A DNA stretch of 5,506 nt, taken from assembly GCA_018668475.1 (NCBI GenBank), contig JABJCZ010000033.1:1-5506 (forward strand), in the 5' to 3' direction. The position numbers were made by a program, and so were the translations under genes. The DNA comes from Alphaproteobacteria bacterium. Its GTDB lineage: Bacteria; Pseudomonadota; Alphaproteobacteria; UBA828. The first letter of the stretch is position 1. The number at the start of each line of letters is the position of its first letter. This document shows, one piece after another, positions 1 to 5,506 of this stretch. The notes beneath the pieces are model-generated. The model had not been told where the DNA came from. It saw only the letters and a list, made by a program, of their open reading frames with translations, and did not search any database.

Positions 1-267
1 CGCCCACCGGTACCGTTGGGGACTCTCGTCGCGCGGGCACCGGGGGAGGGGTCTGGCCGCCGATCGCAGCTTGCTCGCAGGTCGATCTGGTTTGCCCAGG
101 GCGGCTGGCAGGAGACACCTATCTATGAGCGATCGGGTCTTCATGCGGAGACGGCTATTGATGGGCCGGCTATTGTTACCCAGCTGGACAGTACAACCGT
201 TATTGAACCCGATTGTCGTGCACGGCTCGATGTCCTCGGCAACTTGATTATTGAGGTTGGCGCATGA
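1..267 (+). CDS. hyuA: HyuA-family hydantoinase/oxoprolinase subunit A, C-terminal end only (5' truncated by window edge)
   Basis: This is the last 88 codons of a gene that enters the window already open in frame 1 and stops at TGA 265-267. A possible TTG start at position 16 is not the true start, because the reading frame is open to the left edge and family members are roughly 650-700 residues long. The visible tail resembles the HyuA C-terminus: an aromatic stretch (IWFAQGGW), then TPIYER, then IDGPAIVTQLDSTTV, and finally a GNLIIEV-type end. In this family the A subunit carries the ATP-binding, actin-like fold and acts with HyuB in the cytoplasm on cyclic amides (hydantoins, 5-oxoproline) or, in relatives, in ATP-dependent carboxylation. 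The stop overlaps the hyuB start by four bases, which indicates one operon and translational coupling. The catalytic N-terminal part lies outside the window, so intactness and substrate cannot be judged. Confidence 0.85.
   Translation, partial: RPPVPLGTLVARAPGEGSGRRSQLARRSIWFAQGGWQETPIYERSGLHAETAIDGPAIVTQLDSTTVIEPDCRARLDVLGNLIIEVGA
253..256 (+). promoter_or_regulatory. Shine-Dalgarno (GAGG) for hyuB, inside the end of hyuA
   Basis: GAGG lies seven bases before the ATG at 264 and within the last hyuA codons. It supports that ATG as the hyuB start and allows independent loading of ribosomes in addition to coupling through the overlapping stop. Confidence 0.6.
264..267 (+). other. ATGA start/stop overlap joining hyuA and hyuB
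   Basis: The hyuB ATG (264-266) shares bases with the hyuA TGA (265-267). This four-base overlap is typical of translationally coupled subunits made in equal amounts. Confidence 0.85.
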
Positions 268-1997
268 GCGGTCTCGGCCCAGTTACTCTCGCTGTCATTC
301 AAAGCGGCCTGCAACAGGTCTGCAATGAAATGGACCTGGCGTTCGTACGCGCCGCCTTTAGCCCCGTAATTTCCGAGGCGTTGGACCGCTCGGATGGCAT
401 TTATGCCGCGGATGACGGTCGCTTGATCGCCCAGGGGGAACTTGGTTTGCCGGTGTTCGTCGGCACAATGCAATATTCGACCAAGGCAGTGATCGAGCGG
501 GCGAAAAATATTCGTCCGGGCGATATCTTCATCGCCAATGATCCTTACCTCGGGGGCACACATCTGATGGATGTGCGCTTTACGATGCCCTACTTCCACG
601 ACGGAAAATTGTTCTGCTGGTTAGCCAATACAGGGCACTGGCCGGATACGGGCGGCATGGTGCCGGGCGGTTTTTCCGCCAATGCGACCGAGGTTGAACA
701 AGAAGGGTTACGCCTCCCACCGGTGAAGTTGTTCAAGGAAGGAGAGATGGATGACGAGCTGCTCTCCATCATCCTTTCGAACATCCGTATTTCCGGTGAG
801 CGCATTGGCGACATCAAGGCGCAGGCTGCGGCCCTGAAAGTCGGTGCCCGACGCCTGGATGCATTGCTCGAAAAATATGGCGAGGCCACGATCAGCGCCG
901 CTATCGCGGAACTCCATGATCGAGCAGCACAACAGATGCGCGCCTTGATCAGCGAAATACCGAACGGCACCTATGAAGGGACGGCGTTTGTCGATTCTGA
1001 TGGTGTTGTCGATGAACCGCTGCGCATCAACATGCGCATCCGCAAAGAGGGCAGCGAGCTCTACTTTGATATGGAAGGTTCGTCACCGCCCTGTCGCGGT
1101 CCGATGAACAGTGTGATCGCAACCACCCGTTCGGCGATCTACCTCGCGATCAAACACATTTTTCCTGAGGTCCCGATCAACGCGGGCACGTTTGAGCCGC
1201 TGCATATTGAGGACCCGAAAGGCACATTCCTCTATGCCGAATATCCGCGCCCCGTATCAGGGTGCGCAGCCGAGGTCAGCCAGCGCATTGCGGAAGCCGT
1301 ATTTGACGCCATGACCGGCGCGTTGCCGGATCGTCTTTTTGCGGCACCAGCCGGCACGTCTGGCAATTTTGCGCTGGGCGGTCATGACCCGGCAACGGAC
1401 CGGCCATACGTGCTCTACGTTATTTCGGGGGGCGGCTACGGCGGCTCGATGAACGGTGATGGTCTGACCAACGGGTGTTCGACCATCGGCATTTCCAAGA
1501 CCACACCTATCGAGGTTCTCGAGCAGCGCTACCCTGTGTTATTTGATGAATACTCTCTGCACGAAGGTTCCGGTGGCGCAGGTGAACATCGCGGCGGGTT
1601 TGGCGTGAATTATCGGATGCGAATACTGCGCGGTCAGGCGCGCGCCTCGATGGTGATGGATCATGGTCTCTACGGGCCGAACGGTGCAAGCGGTGGCGCA
1701 ACTGGCGGCGTCAATCGTGTCGTGATTGAACGTCCGACGGGGGACTACCATCCGCCGCATCTCTCCAAGGATCAGGATATTGCCATTGCGCCGGGTGATG
1801 TTGTGGCCGTGTCGACGCCCGGTGGCGGGGGCTATGGGAACCCCTATGCTCGCGATCCGCAGGCTGTTCAGATTGATGTACGACGCGGGTATTACACGGT
1901 CGATGAGGCTGCCGCGCGCTTTGGCGTTGTGCTGGTGGGAGACGACCTGACGATAGAAGAAGAGGCAACATCAGCCCGTCGAGAGGGATTGGCCTAA
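264..1997 (+). CDS. hyuB: HyuB-family hydantoinase/oxoprolinase subunit B (complete)
   Basis: This complete 577-residue protein is the B subunit of an ATP-dependent HyuA/HyuB enzyme (N-methylhydantoinase, 5-oxoprolinase or related carboxylase family). Family landmarks run in order. NDPYLGGTHLMDV lies at about residues 92-104, with H100 and D103 in the probable metal or active-site cluster. GHWPDTGG is at 124-131, followed by QEGLRLPP near 146-153. YFDMEGSSPPCRGPMNS is at about 267-283, SGGGYGGSMNGDG at 388-400, and TPIEVLEQRYPVLF at 414-427. The Gly-rich GSGGAGEHRGGFG is at 435-447. The end is TPGGGGYGNPYARDP (518-532), then a RRGYYTVDEAAARFGVV tail. Length fits hydantoinase B (about 500-600) and is well below acetone carboxylase alpha subunits (over 700). 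There is no signal peptide or membrane segment, so it should be cytoplasmic. The start at 264 is supported by GAGG and the ATGA overlap. Family assignment is secure; the substrate is not. One oddity is Trp126 where many relatives have a second His (HHxDxGG). Confidence 0.93.
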   Translation: MSGLGPVTLAVIQSGLQQVCNEMDLAFVRAAFSPVISEALDRSDGIYAADDGRLIAQGELGLPVFVGTMQYSTKAVIERAKNIRPGDIFIANDPYLGGTHLMDVRFTMPYFHDGKLFCWLANTGHWPDTGGMVPGGFSANATEVEQEGLRLPPVKLFKEGEMDDELLSIILSNIRISGERIGDIKAQAAALKVGARRLDALLEKYGEATISAAIAELHDRAAQQMRALISEIPNGTYEGTAFVDSDGVVDEPLRINMRIRKEGSELYFDMEGSSPPCRGPMNSVIATTRSAIYLAIKHIFPEVPINAGTFEPLHIEDPKGTFLYAEYPRPVSGCAAEVSQRIAEAVFDAMTGALPDRLFAAPAGTSGNFALGGHDPATDRPYVLYVISGGGYGGSMNGDGLTNGCSTIGISKTTPIEVLEQRYPVLFDEYSLHEGSGGAGEHRGGFGVNYRMRILRGQARASMVMDHGLYGPNGASGGATGGVNRVVIERPTGDYHPPHLSKDQDIAIAPGDVVAVSTPGGGGYGNPYARDPQAVQIDVRRGYYTVDEAAARFGVVLVGDDLTIEEEATSARREGLA

Positions 1998-2004
1998 GGC
2001 CACG

Positions 2005-4671
2005 TCAGGCAGCTTCACCGCTGGCGACCGCGGGATCATAGCCAAGGTTCGACGCGAGCCAGCGTTCCACTTCATTGACGCTTTTGCCTTTGCGCTCAGC
2101 ATAATCCTTCACTTGGTCACGACCGATCTTGCCGACGCCAAAATACCGGCTTTCCGGGTTCGAAAAATAGAACCCCGATACCGAAGACGCTGGATACATG
2201 GCAAAATTTTCGGTCAGCTTTGCGCCTGTCGTTGCCTCGGCATCCAGCAACTCAAATAGCGTCTGCTTTTCGGTGTGGTCCGGGCAGGCCGGATAGCCAG
2301 GTGCCGGACGGATACCCTGATATGATTCAGCGATCAGCGCCGTGCTGTCGAGCTCTTCATCGGCCGCATAGCCCCATAGCTCTTTTCGCACGCGCCCATG
2401 CATCTGCTCGGCCAAGGCCTCGGCAAACCTGTCTGCCAGGGCCTTTACCATGATGGCGGAATAGTCATCCTGCGCCGCCTCAAAATCGGTGGCAATGCGC
2501 TCCGGCGCGGCACCGATGGTGACAACAAACCCACCAAGCCAGTCATGGATGCCGCTGTCGTGCGGAGCGATAAAATCAGCCAGAGAAATATTGGCTCGGC
2601 CCGCGTCGCGCTCCATCTGCTGGCGCAACATATGGAAGACGGCGCGCGGCTCATGGCGATCCTCGTCGGCATACACGGCAATGTCATCATCATCGATCCG
2701 CGCCGCCGGCCACAGCCCTATTGCGGCACGTGGGCTGAACCAGCCCTCGGCAATAATTTTCTCCATCATGGCCGATGCATCGGTGAACAGCTCAGTTGCC
2801 GCTTCGCCGATAGTCGCGTCGTCCAGGATGGCAGGATACTTTCCGACAAGGTCCCAGGACCGGAAGAACGGCGACCAGTCGATGTAGGGCACCAGCTTAG
2901 CAACGTCTATGTCATCAAAAACATGATGGCCGGGCGCGAGCGGGCGGGTTGGTGTGTTCGTCGCCCAGTCTAGGTCGTGACAATTGGCCCGTGCGCCGCC
3001 GATGGACATAAGCTGTCGTGTCGACTGGCCGCGCGCATGGGCTTCGCGCATGGTGTCGTAGGTTTGGCGGATGCCTGCGGCGTAACCTTCATGTCGCTCC
3101 GACGAGAGCAGATCACCGACAACACCGACGGCCTTGGATGCGTCGGGCACATGGACCACAGCATTGTTGTAGGCCGGCGCAATCTTGACGGCGGTATGAA
3201 GCCGACTGGTGGTGGCGCCACCGATCAGCAAGGGCACAGAAAAATCCTCTCGGGTCATTTCCGCGGCGACGTGGCACATCTCGTCGAGGCTGGGCGTGAT
3301 CAGGCCTGACAAGCCAACGATATCAACTTCTTCCTTGAGTGCAGCATCGAGAATTTGTGCGGCGGGCACCATGACGCCGAGGTCGATGACATCATAATTG
3401 TTGCACTGGAGAACGACGCTGACGATGTTCTTGCCAATGTCATGGACATCGCCCTTCACGGTAGCGAGTAGTATTTTCCCGGCCTTCTTGGGCGCCTCGC
3501 CACCGGCCTCGCGCTCTCTTTCCATAAAGGGGATCAGATGCGCGACGGCCTGCTTCATCACCCGTGCACTTTTGACGACCTGCGGCAAAAACATTTTGCC
3601 GGACCCGAAGAGATCACCAACCTCATTCATACCGTCCATCAACGGGCCTTCGATGATGTGCAATGCGCGCTCGGCACCCAGTCGGGCTTCCTCGGTATCG
3701 TCGATAATGTAGTCATTGATGCCTCGCACCAATGCATGGCTGATCCGCTTACCTACCGGCGCGTCGCGCCAAGCCAGGTCCGCCTTCTTTTCGGCGGCGG
3801 CCTGTCCCCGGAAGCCCTCGGCGATATCGAGTAGTCGTTCGCTGGCGTCGGGCCGACGATTGAGTAAGACGTCCTCAACCCGTTCCCGCAGGTCCTCGGC
3901 GATGTCTTCGTAGAGGTCAAGCTGGCCGGCGTTGACGATACCCATGTCCATGCCGGCTTGAGTGGCATGGTACAGGAAGGCCGCATGCATGGCGCGGCGT
4001 ACCGGCTCGTTACCCCTGAACGAGAACGACAGGTTTGAGAGCCCGCCCGAAATGTGACAATGAGGCAGGGCTGCGCGTATGCGTTTTGCCGCATCTAAGA
4101 ATGCAACGGCGTAATCATTGTGCTCCTCGATGCCGGTCGCGACAGCGAAAATATTGGGGTCGAAAATGATGTCTTCAGGCGGAAATCCAACAGTCTCGGT
4201 CAACAGTTCATAGGCCCGGGCGCAGATCTTGAATTTGCGTTCTGCCGTTTCCGCCTGGCCTTCCTCATCGAACGCCATGACCACAGCAGCTGCGCCATAG
4301 CGGCGGACGGCGCGAGCTTGCTCCAGAAACGGCGCCTCGCCCTCCTTCAGGCTGATGGAATTGACGATAGCCTTGCCCTGGACGTTCTTCAGGCCTGCCT
4401 CGATTACTGACCATTTCGATGAATCGATCATCACCGGGACACGGGCGATATCCGGCTCGGCGGAAATCAACCGCAGGAATCGAACCATGGCAGCTTCCGA
4501 ATCAAGCATGCCCTCGTCCATGTTCACATCGATGATCTGGGCGCCATTCTCGACCTGCTGGCGCGCCACAGCGACGGCGGCGTCGTAATCGTCAGCTTCA
4601 ATCAGTTTGCGAAAACGCGCCGAACCAGTGACATTGGTGCGCTCACCAATGTTGACGAACAGGCCGCTCAT
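2005..4671 (-). CDS. metH: Methionine synthase, pterin/B12-binding/reactivation part of a split MetH (complete)
   Basis: This 888-residue protein matches E. coli MetH from about residue 350 to its C-terminus with almost no gaps, judged from memory of that sequence. Residues 1-270 form the methyltetrahydrofolate-binding barrel ([63 protein letters not shown]). Residues 275-385 are the helical B12 cap ([35 protein letters not shown]). Residues 396-530 are the Rossmann-like cobalamin domain, with DVHDIG at 408-413; H410 is the expected lower axial cobalt ligand and S461 (SLDE) its usual partner. GLSGLITPS and IGGATTS follow. Residues 550-888 are the AdoMet-dependent reactivation domain ([25 protein letters not shown] with R788, [14 protein letters not shown]). 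It lacks the homocysteine/zinc domain, which the overlapping upstream gene encodes. The start at 4671 keeps the pterin domain complete. No strong Shine-Dalgarno precedes it, so coupled translation is likely. The role is methyl transfer from methyl-THF via cobalamin to homocysteine in the cytoplasm. Confidence 0.97.
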   Translation of the reverse strand: MSGLFVNIGERTNVTGSARFRKLIEADDYDAAVAVARQQVENGAQIIDVNMDEGMLDSEAAMVRFLRLISAEPDIARVPVMIDSSKWSVIEAGLKNVQGKAIVNSISLKEGEAPFLEQARAVRRYGAAAVVMAFDEEGQAETAERKFKICARAYELLTETVGFPPEDIIFDPNIFAVATGIEEHNDYAVAFLDAAKRIRAALPHCHISGGLSNLSFSFRGNEPVRRAMHAAFLYHATQAGMDMGIVNAGQLDLYEDIAEDLRERVEDVLLNRRPDASERLLDIAEGFRGQAAAEKKADLAWRDAPVGKRISHALVRGINDYIIDDTEEARLGAERALHIIEGPLMDGMNEVGDLFGSGKMFLPQVVKSARVMKQAVAHLIPFMEREREAGGEAPKKAGKILLATVKGDVHDIGKNIVSVVLQCNNYDVIDLGVMVPAAQILDAALKEEVDIVGLSGLITPSLDEMCHVAAEMTREDFSVPLLIGGATTSRLHTAVKIAPAYNNAVVHVPDASKAVGVVGDLLSSERHEGYAAGIRQTYDTMREAHARGQSTRQLMSIGGARANCHDLDWATNTPTRPLAPGHHVFDDIDVAKLVPYIDWSPFFRSWDLVGKYPAILDDATIGEAATELFTDASAMMEKIIAEGWFSPRAAIGLWPAARIDDDDIAVYADEDRHEPRAVFHMLRQQMERDAGRANISLADFIAPHDSGIHDWLGGFVVTIGAAPERIATDFEAAQDDYSAIMVKALADRFAEALAEQMHGRVRKELWGYAADEELDSTALIAESYQGIRPAPGYPACPDHTEKQTLFELLDAEATTGAKLTENFAMYPASSVSGFYFSNPESRYFGVGKIGRDQVKDYAERKGKSVNEVERWLASNLGYDPAVASGEAA
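4668..4671 (-). other. ATGA start/stop overlap at the MetH split point
   Basis: The TGA of the homocysteine-domain gene (4670-4668) shares bases with the ATG of the downstream gene (4671-4669). The preceding 20 or so bases (reading GACGGTGCGATC just before ATG) contain no good GGAGG-like site. Re-initiation by ribosomes finishing the upstream gene is therefore the simplest way the second half is translated. Confidence 0.85.
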
Positions 4672-5506
4672 GATCGCACCGTCAACGGCTCAAGGCCTGA
4701 GAGCCTGAGATGCCGGGGGAGGTCCGGAATTACGCGGGGAGCCTTGCCAGCGATGGCATCGGCGACCGCCCGGATATGATCGGGTGTTGTGCCGCAGCAC
4801 CCCCCAACCATATTTACCAGCCCGGCCTCGGCCCATTCTCCAAGGTGACTTGCAGTGATCTCCGGCGTCTCATCGTATTCGCCGAACTCGTTGGGCAGGC
4901 CGGCGTTGGGGTAGGCGCAAATGCGTGCATTTGCGTTGCGCGACAATTCATCGATAAACGGGCGCATGTGTTCGGCGCCGAAAGAACAATTGAGCCCGAC
5001 GCTGAACGGGTTCGCGTGGCGCACCGAATACCAGAAAGCTTCCGGCGTCTGCCCGGTCAAAGTCCTGCCCGATAAATCGGTAACAGTTCCGGAAATCAAT
5101 ACAGGCAGCGTGTCGCCGGCCTCCTCGAAAAGTTCCGACAATGCGAACAGGGCCGCTTTGGCATTCAGCGTATCGAAAATGGTCTCCAGCACGAACAAAT
5201 CGACCCCGCCTTCCATCAGTTCGCCTGCTTGTTCCTTGTAGGCGATGCGGAGAGTATCGAAGTCAATGCCGCGAAAGCCGGGGTCACCGACATCCGGCGA
5301 GATTGACGCCGTCTTGTTGGTGGGGCCCAGGGAGCCTGCGGCAAAGCGCGGGTGATCATCCGTGCTAATGGCATCCACCGCGGCACGCGCCACATTGGCC
5401 GCTCGGCGGTTGATTTGGGGAACAGCGTCTTCCATTTCGTAATCGGCCTGGGAGATGCTGGTCGAGTTGAATGTATTCGTCAGAATGATGTCGGCCCCGG
5501 CCTCGA
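4668..5506 (-). CDS. metH: Homocysteine S-methyltransferase domain of a split MetH (5' end beyond right edge)
   Basis: The frame is open from the right edge to TGA at 4670-4668. The internal ATG at 5435-5433 is not the start, because 23 upstream codons still in the window read [19 protein letters not shown] and so on, matching MetH domain 1. By comparison with E. coli MetH, about 70 more N-terminal residues lie outside. The domain is the zinc-dependent homocysteine-activating barrel. Counting from the ATG at 5435, landmarks are [16 protein letters not shown] (34-49), [15 protein letters not shown] (81-95), [20 protein letters not shown] (115-134), GLNCSFG with C150, [16 protein letters not shown] (176-191) and [11 protein letters not shown] with C213 and C214. 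The three cysteines are the expected zinc ligands, and the 63-residue spacing equals that of C247 to C310 in the E. coli enzyme. It ends at [12 protein letters not shown], the point where single-chain MetH runs on into the pterin domain. The product must partner the downstream protein. Its promoter and any cobalamin or SAM riboswitch would lie outside the window. Confidence 0.95.
   Translation of the reverse strand, partial: EAGADIILTNTFNSTSISQADYEMEDAVPQINRRAANVARAAVDAISTDDHPRFAAGSLGPTNKTASISPDVGDPGFRGIDFDTLRIAYKEQAGELMEGGVDLFVLETIFDTLNAKAALFALSELFEEAGDTLPVLISGTVTDLSGRTLTGQTPEAFWYSVRHANPFSVGLNCSFGAEHMRPFIDELSRNANARICAYPNAGLPNEFGEYDETPEITASHLGEWAEAGLVNMVGGCCGTTPDHIRAVADAIAGKAPRVIPDLPRHLRLSGLEPLTVRS

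Noticed and set aside
16..267. Possible small stand-alone gene starting at TTG 16
   Set aside because: The frame is open to the left edge and the translation matches the C-terminus of HyuA, so it is the end of a larger gene.
141..599. 152-codon open frame on the minus strand across the hyuA/hyuB junction
   Set aside because: It is antisense to two well-supported family genes and its translation shows no recognisable domain.
1570..1710. Repeated GGTGGCGCA-like strings in hyuB
   Set aside because: They encode conserved glycine-rich motifs (SGGAG, SGGATGG) of the HyuB family and are not a DNA repeat element.
1990..2002. Inverted repeat TGGCCTAAGGCCA as an intrinsic terminator
   Set aside because: The stem is five base pairs with a three-base loop, and no T-run follows on either strand. 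It also contains the hyuB stop codon and could be chance.
2398..2973. 191-codon open frame on the plus strand, antisense to metH
   Set aside because: It lies wholly inside the strongly conserved MetH activation domain on the other strand, has no recognisable protein motif, and is the kind of open frame that GC-rich codon usage creates opposite a real gene.
5433..5435. ATG as the start of the homocysteine-domain gene
   Set aside because: Upstream codons to the window edge still encode conserved MetH sequence ([16 protein letters not shown]), so this Met is internal.

Overview
The window is chromosomal-type bacterial DNA, moderately GC-rich and almost entirely coding. It holds two gene pairs that converge tail to tail with 7 bases between their stop codons. 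The best guess for the host is an alphaproteobacterium. The basis is that methionine synthase (MetH) is divided here into a homocysteine-domain protein and a pterin/B12/activation-domain protein, an arrangement I associate mainly with that class. Codon choice and the ATGA-coupled gene pairs fit but do not prove this.

Left part, plus strand (1-1997): the last 88 codons of a HyuA-type subunit, overlapping by four bases (ATGA) the complete 577-residue HyuB-type subunit. Together they encode an ATP-dependent hydantoinase/5-oxoprolinase/acetone-carboxylase superfamily enzyme. The substrate cannot be named from this sequence. No third, gamma-type carboxylase subunit follows hyuB, and HyuB is much shorter than acetone carboxylase alpha subunits. 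Both points favour a cyclic-amide hydrolase (hydantoin or oxoproline-like) over a ketone carboxylase.

Right part, minus strand (2005-5506): the cobalamin-dependent methionine synthase as two genes. The upstream gene (5' end beyond the right edge) supplies the zinc-binding homocysteine domain. The downstream gene (888 residues) supplies the methyltetrahydrofolate-binding, B12-cap, B12-binding and AdoMet reactivation domains. They are joined by another ATGA overlap, exactly at the linker between domains 1 and 2 of the single-chain enzyme. All key residues I could check are present, so the two products probably work together to methylate homocysteine to methionine.

The pairs have no obvious functional link. 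I see no RNA gene, mobile element, CRISPR array, long repeat or convincing terminator. The only non-coding DNA is the 7-base gap at 1998-2004. I found no evidence of a new defence or mobile system. The most notable point is the placement of the metH split.
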